Assembly (NCBI RefSeq): GCF_003336425.1
Contig: NZ_QEIO01000031.1
Location: 1-46,542 of the forward strand
Origin: Marinitenerispora sediminis
Lineage (GTDB): Bacteria > Actinomycetota > Actinomycetes > Streptosporangiales > Streptosporangiaceae
Direction: 5' to 3'
Length of the DNA stretch: 46,542 bases
Part shown: one piece after another, positions 16,615-24,566 of the stretch
Layout: each line of letters opens with the position of its first letter
How positions within the stretch are numbered: position 1 is the first letter of the stretch
Notes under the pieces: generated by a model
What the model was told of the DNA's origin: nothing
Database searches by the model: none
What the model saw: the letters and a program-made list of their open reading frames with translations, nothing else
Made by a program: the position numbers and the translations under genes

Positions 16615-17580
16615 ATGGACGACCGCATGATGAAGGCAGTGCTCTACGACCGCTACGGCGGCCCCGATGTGCTCTACGCGGGCCGTGTGCCGCGCCCCGA
16701 GCCGGCCCGCGGCGAGGTCCTGGTGAAGGTGCGCGCATTCAGCGTCAACGGCGGCGAATCAATCGTCCGCGCCGGCCGTCTCCGCCTCCCGAGCGGCCGG
16801 AAATTCCCCAAGCGCGTCGGCCTGGACTTCACCGGTGAGGTCGCCGCACTGGGGGCCGGAGTCACCGGGGTAGCGGCCGGCGACCGCGTATGGGGGGTCT
16901 TGGGCCGCACCTCCGGGTTCGGCAGCGCCGCCGAGTACGTGACCGTGCCAGCCGAGCGGATCGGCCGGCTCCCCGACGGCCTCGACCTGGTGGACGCCGC
17001 CGCGCTGCCGGTGGCCACCACGGCCATCACCGCGCTGCGGGACAAGGCCGGGCTGCGCCCCGGCGAACGACTCCTGGTCCGGGGCGCGGCGGGCGGTGTC
17101 GGCAACGCCGCCGTCCAGCTCGGACGGGCGTACGGCGCCGAGGTCACGGCCCTCGCCCGCGCAGCCAACCTCGACTTCGTCCGGGGGCTCGGCGCGCACA
17201 GGGCTGTCGACCACTGGACCGTGCGGCCGGCGGAACTGGGCCGCTTCGACGTGGTCCTGGACACCGCGGGGACCGACCTGCGGGCCTTCCGGCGCCTACT
17301 GAACCCCGGCGGGCGCATGGTGACCATCGCCGTCGACCTGAAACGGCCCGCTGCGTGGCTCGGCTACCTCGTGGCCAGTACGGTCCACGGACGCGGCCGG
17401 GTGCGCTTCTTCAGCGGCAACCCCACGCGGGCGGATCTGGACGACCTCGCCCGCCATGTGGCCGAGGGCAAGCTGAGCCCCGCGGTGGACACGGTCTTCC
17501 CCCTGGAGGAGACAGCGGCGGCACACCGGGCGCTGGAGGCGGGCGGCGTCCGGGGAAAGTACGTGGTCAGGGTCGCGTAG
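16615..17580 (+). CDS. NAD(P)H:quinone oxidoreductase-type MDR protein
   Basis: A 321-residue zinc-free medium-chain reductase. The start is MMKAVLYDRYGGPDVL, followed by VKVRAFSVNGGE and VGLDFTGEVAALGAGVTGV, then the nucleotide-binding LVRGAAGGVGNAAVQLGRAY (AxxGxxG type, NADPH-preferring). No structural zinc cysteines are present, as in quinone oxidoreductases. The end GGVRGKYVVRVA is usual for the family. ATG 16615 has AAGGGAAG five bases upstream. Expected to be induced by a ligand of the adjacent TetR; substrate unknown. Confidence 0.88.
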   Translation: MDDRMMKAVLYDRYGGPDVLYAGRVPRPEPARGEVLVKVRAFSVNGGESIVRAGRLRLPSGRKFPKRVGLDFTGEVAALGAGVTGVAAGDRVWGVLGRTSGFGSAAEYVTVPAERIGRLPDGLDLVDAAALPVATTAITALRDKAGLRPGERLLVRGAAGGVGNAAVQLGRAYGAEVTALARAANLDFVRGLGAHRAVDHWTVRPAELGRFDVVLDTAGTDLRAFRRLLNPGGRMVTIAVDLKRPAAWLGYLVASTVHGRGRVRFFSGNPTRADLDDLARHVAEGKLSPAVDTVFPLEETAAAHRALEAGGVRGKYVVRVA

Positions 17581-17831
17581 GGCCCCTGCGGTCCCCCCGT
17601 GGTCACCGGGCCCGGTGCGGATGCCGCCTGGTGGTTCCTCCTGCGAGTCACCCCGCTCACGGACCCCGGCCCCGTGCTGACCGCGACGGGGCTCCGGCTC
17701 GCCGACGGTGCCTCCTGGCCCGCCGCCCCGCTGGTCGGCGGCGCTGGCACGGGGAGGGCGCCGGCGGCCGCAACGGCGTGGTCACGTGGCCGGCGGTGCG
17801 AGCGCGTCAGCGCCAGCCGGCCACGCGCCCG

Positions 17832-19442
17832 CTACTCGCAGATGTTGTCGGCGGCGGTGCTCGTCTGGACGCTGTCGCGGCCGGTACCGCCCTGCGGCGT
17901 GGGGTCGGGGGCGGGGGAGGGAGCGGAAGCGGGCGCCGTCACACTCTGGAAGTTGGCGCCGACCACGACCTGGAGCTGGCCGGTGAGGGTGGGGTCCGCC
18001 TCCTTGCGGGAGCCGGGGATGGCCTCCACCACCGTGTCGGCGGCGCCTTCCTGGTCGGGGCCGTAGCGGACCAGCGTCTCGGGGACGTCGCGGCTGGACC
18101 AGTTCTGCGCCGGACCGGGGACCTGGAAGCCGGCGCCGGCCAGCTGGTTGCCCACCTGGCCGCCCAGACCGGGCGTGCCGACCCCGTTGAACACCTGGAG
18201 GGAGATGTCACCGGCCGCGACCGCCGCGTCCTCCTCGGCGGCCGGCTCCTCGGGCCGCGCGTCCGGCTCCCCGCCCAGCGGCTCGTCCGCCGCGATCCGG
18301 CCGAACAGCTCCCGGGCGGCCGGCTCGTTCCAGGTGATCGCGACGTCGCCGTTCGGCGTCCAGTACTCCATGTCCGCGATCGGCACCTGGGTGAAGGAGA
18401 CGTCGGTCAGGCTGATGTCGCGCAGCTGGTTGCCGAGCTGGTTGATGGTCGCGGTGTCCAGCCCCTCGTCCACGGTGAGGGAGCGCAGCGACGTGTCCAG
18501 GAAGCCCGCGAACTTGTCCGGATCGCTCAGCGTCTCGGAGCTGAGCGCCCGGTCCAGCAGCGCCGACATGACCAGCTGCTGGCGGTCGATGCGGTCGAGG
18601 TCGCCGTCGCCGGTCTGCCGGGTGCGGGCGAACGCCAGCGCCTCCGTGCCGTCGACGTGGTGGGTGCCGGCCGCCATGTCCAGGTGCGCCTTCTCGTCCC
18701 GGATCGCCTCGGGCAGGCACACCTCGATACCGCCCACCGCGTCCACCACGTCCACGAACCCGGAGAAGTCGATCTCGACATAGTGGTCGATCCGCACCCG
18801 GGTCGCGGACTCGACGGTCTGCACGGCGAGCTGCGGACCGCCGAACGCGTATGCGGCGTTGATCTTGTTGCCGCCGTGCCCGGGGATGTCCACCCAGGAG
18901 TCGCGCGGGATGCCGACGACCGTGATGGCGTCGCGGTCGCTGTTGAGGTGGACCAGCATCATGGTGTCGGACCGCCGGCCCTCGACGTGCCCGACGCCCA
19001 GGTCCGTCTGCTGGCCGGAGTCGAGGCCGCCGCGGCTGTCGGAGCCGATGACGAGGAAGTTGAGCGCCCCGCGCGGGCCGGCGTCCGGGCGGTCGGTGAG
19101 CCCGCCGAAGACGTCGAACCGGTTGATCAGCCCGGAGGCCCATCCGGTGACCGCCCACGCGCCGCCCGAGGCGAGCAGCACGATGACGGACATCGTCCCC
19201 GCCAGCAGCAGCGCGACGCGTTTGCGGCGGGCCTCCCGGCTCGGCAGCGGGAAGGGAGCCGCGGCGGCACGGGGGCGCCGGCCGGTCCGGGGCCGGCCGC
19301 CGTCGCCGGGCGGCCGGCGGCGCCTCTGGCGCGGACCGGGCGCTTCGCCGGGAGGTAAGGGGCCGGAGCGGACACGGCGGAACGCCGGCGTCCCGGGCGA
19401 CGCGCCGGCGTCGCTCTGGTTCCCGTCCGCGTCGTCGTTCAT
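17832..19442 (-). CDS. LytR-CpsA-Psr family protein with LytR_C domain
   Basis: A 536-residue membrane-anchored phosphotransferase type that joins wall teichoic acids or polysaccharides from lipid carriers to peptidoglycan. A basic cytoplasmic tail (1-75) precedes one membrane helix (about 75-100). The LCP domain (about 125-320) shows VIGSDSRG, RSDTMMLVHLN (R157, D159), GIPRDSWVDIPG (R180, D181) and FARTRQTGDGDLDRIDRQQ. The C-terminal LytR_C domain has LQVFNGVGTPGLGGQVGNQL. ATG 19442 has GGGAGG eight bases upstream. A second LCP gene lies at the right end of the window. Confidence 0.92.
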   Translation of the reverse strand: MNDDADGNQSDAGASPGTPAFRRVRSGPLPPGEAPGPRQRRRRPPGDGGRPRTGRRPRAAAAPFPLPSREARRKRVALLLAGTMSVIVLLASGGAWAVTGWASGLINRFDVFGGLTDRPDAGPRGALNFLVIGSDSRGGLDSGQQTDLGVGHVEGRRSDTMMLVHLNSDRDAITVVGIPRDSWVDIPGHGGNKINAAYAFGGPQLAVQTVESATRVRIDHYVEIDFSGFVDVVDAVGGIEVCLPEAIRDEKAHLDMAAGTHHVDGTEALAFARTRQTGDGDLDRIDRQQLVMSALLDRALSSETLSDPDKFAGFLDTSLRSLTVDEGLDTATINQLGNQLRDISLTDVSFTQVPIADMEYWTPNGDVAITWNEPAARELFGRIAADEPLGGEPDARPEEPAAEEDAAVAAGDISLQVFNGVGTPGLGGQVGNQLAGAGFQVPGPAQNWSSRDVPETLVRYGPDQEGAADTVVEAIPGSRKEADPTLTGQLQVVVGANFQSVTAPASAPSPAPDPTPQGGTGRDSVQTSTAADNICE

Positions 19443-19855
19443 CGGGTGACCTCCCGCCCCGTGCGGCCGTCGCCGCGCATGGTGCGCTCCGTACTGACAT
19501 CCCAAGGGTGTCAGTAATCCCCCCAAGGGGCGTCGGAAGCCGCAGCACGGCGTGTTGGGGGCGAGCCGCACATACGTGTCATAACGGGCACGCGGGCGGC
19601 GGGGAGCGGGCGGCCGCCGCGCTCCAGCACCGGAGGTGCACGTGGACCGCCCCGGCCCCAGATGAGGAAAGGCCGGGGCGGCACCTCCGAAGGTATCGCG
19701 GATTCCGGCGCAGGAGGCCGCTTTCGGCATCCTTTCGAGGGCCGGATGTGGCCGCGCGTGCAGTACCGTTGGCTGCGCGTCCGGCCGCGGACCCTGTCAC
19801 CGCCCTCCGGACGCGCCCCTTGCAGTCGTCCCCCCCCGCTCCGTGACCCTTGGAT
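19443..19855. other. Divergent promoter region between LCP and glycosyltransferase genes
   Basis: This 413-base gap contains near-palindromic CTGACA (19494-19499) / TGTCAG (19509-19514) around CCC-AA-GGG, followed by CCCCAAGGGG (19523-19532). They lie some 50-90 bases from the LCP start and could be regulatory. No coding sequence was seen. Confidence 0.4.
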
Positions 19856-20863
19856 ATGCCCGTGACCTGGCCGGCCGTATCGGTTGTCATGCCCATCCTG
19901 AACGAGGAACGCCATCTCGCCGCCGCCGTCCGGCACGTCCTGAGCCAGGACTACCCCGGCGAGCTTGAGGTGGTGCTCGCGGTGGGCCCGTCGAAGGACC
20001 GCACCCAGGAGGTGGCCGACTCGCTCGCGGCGGCCGACCCCCGGGTGAAGGTGGTGGCGAACCCCAGCGGCCGGACCCCGTCCGCGCTCAACGCCGCCAT
20101 CGCGGCCTCCTCGCACTCGATCGTGGCCCGGATCGACGGGCACGCGATGATGCCGTCGGACTACCTGCGGGTGGCCGTCGAGACCCTGGAGGAGACCGGG
20201 GCGGACAACGTCGGCGGGATCATGGCGGCCGAGGGCGAGACCCCGTGGGAGCAGGCGGTCGCCGCCGCCATGACCTCCAAGATCGGGGTGGGCAACGCCA
20301 GGTTCCACACCGGCGGCGAGGGCGGCCCTGCCGACACCGTCTACCTCGGCGTGTTCCGGCGCTCCGCGCTGGACCGGGTGCGGGGGTACGACGAGGCGTT
20401 CCTGCGGGCGCAGGACTGGGAGATGAACCACCGCATCCGGCAGACCGGGGGCGTGGTGTGGTTCCAGCCGCGCATGCGGGTCTCCTACCGTCCGCGCCCG
20501 AACGTGCGGGCGCTGGCCCGGCAGTACTTCCACTACGGCCGCTGGCGGCGCGTGGTGGCGCGGCAGCACAAGGGCACGATCAACCTGCGCTACCTGGCAC
20601 CGCCGGTGGCGCTGGTGGGGATCGTGCTGGGGCTGGTGGCCGGCTTCTTCTTCTGGCCGGCCTGGCTGGTTCCGGGGGCCTATGTGCTCGCGGTGGTGGG
20701 GGCGTGCGTGCCGCTGGGCGGCGGGCTGCCGCTGTCCGCACGGGCGGCCATCCCGGTGGCGCTGGCCACGATGCACATGGCGTGGGGGGCCGGCTTCCTG
20801 ACCAGCCCGCCCAGCCTCGGCGCCGACTCCCGGACGGCGCGCGCACAGCAGCAGGCGGCGTGA
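19856..20863 (+). CDS. Family 2 glycosyltransferase, ExoA-like
   Basis: A 335-residue inverting GT-A enzyme transferring a sugar from a nucleotide donor to a lipid-linked or polysaccharide acceptor. The N-terminal domain (1-220) has SVVMPILNEERHL, VLAVGPSKDRT and an acidic ARIDGHAMM; GVGNARFHTGGEGGPADTVY and the acceptor-site DWEMNHRIRQTGG resemble succinoglycan ExoA. Three to four C-terminal hydrophobic segments (about 245-320) anchor it in the membrane. ATG 19856 is chosen; a TTG two codons upstream is possible. It precedes the toxin island. Confidence 0.88.
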   Translation: MPVTWPAVSVVMPILNEERHLAAAVRHVLSQDYPGELEVVLAVGPSKDRTQEVADSLAAADPRVKVVANPSGRTPSALNAAIAASSHSIVARIDGHAMMPSDYLRVAVETLEETGADNVGGIMAAEGETPWEQAVAAAMTSKIGVGNARFHTGGEGGPADTVYLGVFRRSALDRVRGYDEAFLRAQDWEMNHRIRQTGGVVWFQPRMRVSYRPRPNVRALARQYFHYGRWRRVVARQHKGTINLRYLAPPVALVGIVLGLVAGFFFWPAWLVPGAYVLAVVGACVPLGGGLPLSARAAIPVALATMHMAWGAGFLTSPPSLGADSRTARAQQQAA

Positions 20864-20893
20864 CGCCGGCGCGCGGTGGGGGAGCGGGCTCGT

Positions 20894-21105
20894 TGCAGTT
20901 GACGTGACATGGTCGCCGGTCCGCCGACCGGCCGACGGAGTACTGCTTCATCAAGGATGACGTCAAGCTCTGTAGGGGCGTCGTGTTCGAGGAACTGTTG
21001 ACGCCTCATGCGGACGTTCACCCATCGCTCGATCTGCTGCTTCGACGCGTTTGGGGAGCTGACGCTGATGATCTCGGTCGCGTACTCGTCCGTCTGCTCT
21101 GCTGA
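20894..21105 (-). pseudogene. Remnant of XRE-family regulator with DUF5753 domain
   Basis: From 21105 leftward the frame reads SAEQTDEYATEIISVS, then IERWVNVRMRRQQFL, HDAPTELDVILDEAVLRRPV and GGPATMSRQL before similarity stops near 20894. The VRMxRQxxL...DEAxLRRPVGGPxxMxxQL pattern is the DUF5753 domain of the HTH regulators common in streptomycetes and relatives. An in-frame stop lies at 21106-21108 and no HTH part remains, so it is a fragment of about 70 residues. Confidence 0.75.
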
Positions 21106-21113
21106 CTATTCCC

Positions 21114-21146
21114 CCGTGGGGGAGGGGTGTTCTCCCTCTCCCACGG
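21114..21146 (-). terminator. Hairpin downstream of the immunity genes
   Basis: Arms at 21114-21126 and 21134-21146 are complementary over 13 bases with one mismatch and a 7-base loop. It lies 43 bases past the stop of the second immunity-like gene and is a good terminator for that leftward operon. Confidence 0.5.
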
Positions 21147-21188
21147 CTCGTGTGGTTTGACGAGTGGTTCCCGGCGACGCCTTATTCC

Positions 21189-21560
21189 TCAGTAGAGACC
21201 CCAACTTCCACCGGGCGGGTCTTCAGGAGCGTTTTCCTGGATCGCCCACTTGTCGCGAAAAAGGCTGTGTCGCCGCACGGTCTCGGTGTCCATCGAGTCG
21301 GCGACCACGAAGCCGCTTCCGGTGCGCCATGAAACTTCGTAGCGTGAGGGGCTTGACGGGAGTGACGGGCCTCGGATCGTCAGCTCTGGGAGCTGTTGGT
21401 CGATGGAGAATTCGCGTACCTGGAAGAAGGCGATGTTTACCAGTTCCTGGTAATCGTTCCAGCTGGGTGGAGCGGAGAGGAGGAGGGTGTCGTTTTTGGA
21501 GGTGTAGTAGAGGACGATGAACTTGCGGTTCGGGAAATAGAGCGTTGCGCCTACCGTCAC
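21189..21560 (-). CDS. Small immunity-like protein 2
   Basis: A 123-residue soluble protein, unrecognised. It has many aromatics and beta-prone stretches (TLYFPNRKFIVLYYTS, WNDYQELVNIAFFQVREF, YEVSWRTGSGFVVADS). It begins at GTG 21560, overlapping the stop of the gene before it by four bases, and is the last gene of the toxin operon. Small, lower-GC, coupled genes directly after a polymorphic toxin are normally immunity proteins; that role is inferred from position only. Confidence 0.6.
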   Translation of the reverse strand: MTVGATLYFPNRKFIVLYYTSKNDTLLLSAPPSWNDYQELVNIAFFQVREFSIDQQLPELTIRGPSLPSSPSRYEVSWRTGSGFVVADSMDTETVRRHSLFRDKWAIQENAPEDPPGGSWGLY

Positions 21561-21961
21561 GAGAACAGCTCCTGGTCGCTGTGGGTGTCGTGCAATTGTT
21601 CGAGATTCAGTGCGTTGTCGATGGATGATCCGTCTCTGATCTGCACTACTCTCGGGCGCTGGGCGAGTATGTAGCCGGTATACTTGGCTGTGTGGAGTAC
21701 GAGGCCGGTTTCCCGGCGTGGGTGATTTGATAGATCATCGCCGAAGGTTTGCTCAATCTCCTCTACTGGCACCTCTGTTATCTGCAGGCCGGAGAATCGC
21801 GGGCGCATTTGAATTCGATTCGTTCCGTGGAAGAAGAGTATGTCGGAAGTGTTGTCGTTGCGTGTATCGCGCCCGACGATCATCACCACGGAGAACGACG
21901 AGCGCCAAGCGCGTATCCGGAACTCCCACGCTTTTGGGTATCGTATGAATGCCTGGGGCAT
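21557..21961 (-). CDS. Small immunity-like protein 1
   Basis: A 134-residue soluble protein without recognised domain. It contains FRIRAWRSSFSVVMIVGRDT, ILFFHGTNRIQMRPRFSGLQ and RRETGLVLHTAKYTGYILA. It starts at ATG 21961, 14 bases after the toxin stop, with AAGAGAGG upstream, and overlaps the next gene by four bases. The line 21781-21840 has 32 G/C of 60, far below the surrounding genome. First gene after the toxin is the most likely cognate immunity protein; inference from position. Confidence 0.65.
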   Translation of the reverse strand: MPQAFIRYPKAWEFRIRAWRSSFSVVMIVGRDTRNDNTSDILFFHGTNRIQMRPRFSGLQITEVPVEEIEQTFGDDLSNHPRRETGLVLHTAKYTGYILAQRPRVVQIRDGSSIDNALNLEQLHDTHSDQELFS

Positions 21962-21975
21962 CGTCGGCGCCTCTC

Positions 21976-23817
21976 TTATAGCCCGGTGAAATTGACTCGG
22001 TCTAGTAGTCCATGTTCGCTCAGATAGTAGAGTTCCCAGCGGGTTATGCCCCCTTCTAGCCCTCCGTAGGGGTTGATGAATCCGTCGCTTCCGTAAGTCG
22101 CTCCTGGTACGTAGGAGGCGACCGCCTCGTAATCCGTAGTCACCTGCTTGATTTTATCTGCCAGTGTTTCGCCTGGGATGGAGCTGACATCGAAGTTGAT
22201 GGTGGTATTTGGGTTGTTGACCACTTGCCGATACTCTTCCGGAAAGCGGTCCATGCCGAGCTCATTGAGATGAATTCCGCCGTTCTCGCGGGCTCGGGCA
22301 CGGGGATCCGTGTACGCCGCTCCCAGGTAGAGGTCATGCGGATTGGAAGGCGTGTAGCCAAGGTTGTACCGCTGCTCGGCGGTCTCACCATCGATGCACT
22401 CGTCGTTGTGAACGAGTACGTCCGGCCCGCCAACCCCAACGTAGTACGTGTGCAGGTCGTCAACCGTGAGGTTGTACACCGCCTGGTCGGAGACGGTCCG
22501 CGCCTCGACCGCCGACACCTGGACCCACGTCCCCGCGCTGGTTTGCAGCCACGTGCCCGGCTGTAGATCGATCGCGTCCACCCAGGCGCTCTTGTCCGGG
22601 ACCCAGAAGGGGTGGCCGTCGGTCGCGGTGATCGTGTCCGAGACGCCCGTGTCGTCGGTGACGGTGATCTCCACGAGGGTCTTCTCGCCATCGCCAGTGA
22701 TGACGGCGGTGACCTCGCGCGGGCCGGTCTCGCCCGTCAGCGGGTCGGTGGCCCACACCTCGTCGCCCACCGCGATCTGCTCGATGGCGAGGTAACTCCC
22801 GTCGGCCATCAGCACCGGCGTGGCGGCCACGAAGCTGTTACGGGCGCAGCTCCCAGCGGAACCGCCGGAGCCCTCGGACTCCTGGCCGCGACCGCCGGGG
22901 CCCTCCCCCTCGGTCGGGTTCTCGCCGTCCGCGCGGATGGTCCCCTCGGGGCTCTCCCCGCCGGGCCGGCCGCTCCCCGAACCGCCTCCTTCGGGAGGGT
23001 TGAGGACCTTCAAGCTCTTCAGGATCCGCGCGCCGATCCCCACGTAGCCCGAACCGAGGGACGCGACCTCCCAGGCCAGCACACCGGCGGCCCCGCCGAT
23101 ATCGCCGTCGGCCAGTTCGTCGGCGACGTCGCCGTAGAGATCGCGGCCGATGGCGAGTCCGTTGTAGGGGTTCTCCCAGATCGCGTGTTCCCACACACCG
23201 CCCGCGAGCGTCCGCAGTGCCTGGAGTGGGTGTCCGCCGCGCAGCTGTCCCCATGACTCGGCGCCGGCGCCTTTCAGGCCGTCCCACATCGATCCCAGGT
23301 TGCCGGTGAAGTCGTCCCAGACGGCGGCAGCCGTGCCACCGGGGTCGAGGACCCATCGTCCGACGGACTCGGCCAGCCCCGACAGTTCCTCCTGCGGCTT
23401 CTCCAGGAGGAACGTGAGGTAGTAGTCGCGCAGGAAGTCCTTGATCCCTCCGGCATCGACACCACCCAGGTCGGCGAGGGCGTCAACGAACCCGACCGGG
23501 ACCATCTCCGAGCCGTCGTCGGTGCCGGCATCGTGCTCCGGCTCGTCCCGGTCCGGCGAACCCGGACTGGGCTGATCGGTGGAGGAGACCACGCCCGGTG
23601 CCGGCTGGGTGGAGGGGGCGGCGGCCGGGTCGGGCGCCTCGGCCTGCTCGCCGTCCGGGTTGAGGATCCGGTCGAGGGTGCTCTCGACGCCGGTGGTGAT
23701 GGTCTGCGGAAGGCCCATGGCGGCGACGGCGGCGAAGATCGCGGCGACCAGGACGATGACGGCCGCGTATTCGGTGATGGAGGCGCCGTGCTCGGGGTTG
23801 TGGATTCGTCTCAGCAT
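21976..23817 (-). CDS. Polymorphic toxin with Flp-pilin-like leader, Hint domain and C-terminal toxin
   Basis: A 613-residue modular toxin. Residues 1-36 look like a Flp/Tad prepilin leader: MLRRIHNPEHG, cleavage site, ASITEY with Glu at +5, then a hydrophobic helix. Residues 55-105 are Pro/Ser/Asp-rich. Residues 106-270 are a helical pre-toxin part (WENPYNGLAIGRDLYGDVAD). A Gly-rich linker (274-323) leads to a Hint domain (324-472): Cys324 in SCARNSFVAATPVLMADG, TDGHPFWV with His402, and the end VLVHND with Asn471, all expected for autocleavage. Residues 473-613 are an unrecognised toxin tip whose DNA is lower in GC. ATG 23817 has GGGAG about 12 bases upstream. Two immunity-like genes follow. 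Confidence 0.85.
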   Translation of the reverse strand: MLRRIHNPEHGASITEYAAVIVLVAAIFAAVAAMGLPQTITTGVESTLDRILNPDGEQAEAPDPAAAPSTQPAPGVVSSTDQPSPGSPDRDEPEHDAGTDDGSEMVPVGFVDALADLGGVDAGGIKDFLRDYYLTFLLEKPQEELSGLAESVGRWVLDPGGTAAAVWDDFTGNLGSMWDGLKGAGAESWGQLRGGHPLQALRTLAGGVWEHAIWENPYNGLAIGRDLYGDVADELADGDIGGAAGVLAWEVASLGSGYVGIGARILKSLKVLNPPEGGGSGSGRPGGESPEGTIRADGENPTEGEGPGGRGQESEGSGGSAGSCARNSFVAATPVLMADGSYLAIEQIAVGDEVWATDPLTGETGPREVTAVITGDGEKTLVEITVTDDTGVSDTITATDGHPFWVPDKSAWVDAIDLQPGTWLQTSAGTWVQVSAVEARTVSDQAVYNLTVDDLHTYYVGVGGPDVLVHNDECIDGETAEQRYNLGYTPSNPHDLYLGAAYTDPRARARENGGIHLNELGMDRFPEEYRQVVNNPNTTINFDVSSIPGETLADKIKQVTTDYEAVASYVPGATYGSDGFINPYGGLEGGITRWELYYLSEHGLLDRVNFTGL

Positions 23818-23917
23818 GGGGGTGCGGCTCCCGGGGCCTGCGGGTGAACCGGGCGGAGGCGTGACGGAAGTGAGGGACGGCGGCGGACCCGCAAGGCGGG
23901 GCGCCGATGTAGTGGAG

Positions 23918-24298
23918 TCAGGCCGTGGGCGCCGCGTGGCGGTCGGTGAGGAACGCGCGGGCGTCCTTGCGCAGCACGAGGACGAGTGTGGCGATGGGGA
24001 GGGCGAGTTGCGCCAGGCCACGGGAGTCGCCGGCGCCCAGGTTGGACAGCGCGGCCAGGATGCCGAGGGCCTGCAGGACGACGATGGCCCACAGCAGCAC
24101 GCGGCCGCCCTTGGGCAGCCGAAGGCCGAAGACGAGGGACAGCACGCCCGGGATCGCGACCCAGGTGAGGTCGGCGGCCACCGCTGGGGTGAACGGAAGG
24201 GTCACCAGGGCGGCCACCACCGCGAGACCGGTCAGGCCCGCGGCGACAAAGAGGAGAATACGAGCGGCTTTCAACGGGCGGGGGAGACGACGTTGCAC
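23918..24298 (-). CDS. Small four-helix membrane protein
   Basis: A 126-residue protein with about four membrane segments: ILLFVAAGLTGLAVVAALVT, LTWVAIPGVLSLVFGLRLP, VLLWAIVVLQALGILAAL and AQLALPIATLVLVLRKDA. I do not recognise the family. GTG 24298 has TAAGG eight bases upstream. It lies 100 bases upstream of the toxin gene in the same direction and may share its transcript; whether it helps toxin export is unknown. Confidence 0.65.
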   Translation of the reverse strand: MQRRLPRPLKAARILLFVAAGLTGLAVVAALVTLPFTPAVAADLTWVAIPGVLSLVFGLRLPKGGRVLLWAIVVLQALGILAALSNLGAGDSRGLAQLALPIATLVLVLRKDARAFLTDRHAAPTA

Positions 24299-24328
24299 GC
24301 TGGGGCCTTACCGACTTGGGGTAAATGA

Positions 24329-24356
24329 AGAGACCGCCAGTTTATCGACGGTCTCT
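24329..24356 (-). terminator. Hairpin, probable terminator for the gdpD-cytidylyltransferase transcript
   Basis: AGAGACCG (24329-24336) and CGGTCTCT (24349-24356) are perfect 8-base arms with a 12-base loop. Read leftward it is followed by TCATTTAC, mildly T-rich. It sits between the phosphodiesterase stop (24567) and the small membrane protein start, so it likely separates the two transcripts. The rest of 24357-24566 is AT-richer and shows no gene. Confidence 0.45.
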
Positions 24357-24566
24357 GACAGGTAGCGGGCGGGCCCGGCTGGACGTCGCCGCCACCAGCG
24401 GGAACGGGGCCGGAAATGGCCATTCCTCATCCAGGGCGTTCACAAGTGGCAACTGGCGTCGAATGTGCGGATAATTCGAGAGCGGGCGGTTTATCGGAGA
24501 AGGGAATTAAGTGGTCCCGCTTCCTCGCAATGACGGCCGCTGAGCGATGGTGCCCACGGCGACCGC

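Larger units (their letters stand above)
20864..21188. other. Left junction of the toxin island
   Basis: This 325-base stretch has no intact gene. It contains the DUF5753 relic (20894-21105) and a strong hairpin (21114-21146) that probably terminates the leftward toxin/immunity transcript. GC content begins to fall here compared with the glycosyltransferase gene. Confidence 0.5.

Noticed and set aside
17599-17831. Open frame on the plus strand starting VVTGPGADAAWWFLLRVTPL
   Set aside because: Codon use looks fair at first but it runs antisense into the LCP gene with no family match and no ribosome site; perhaps a relic.
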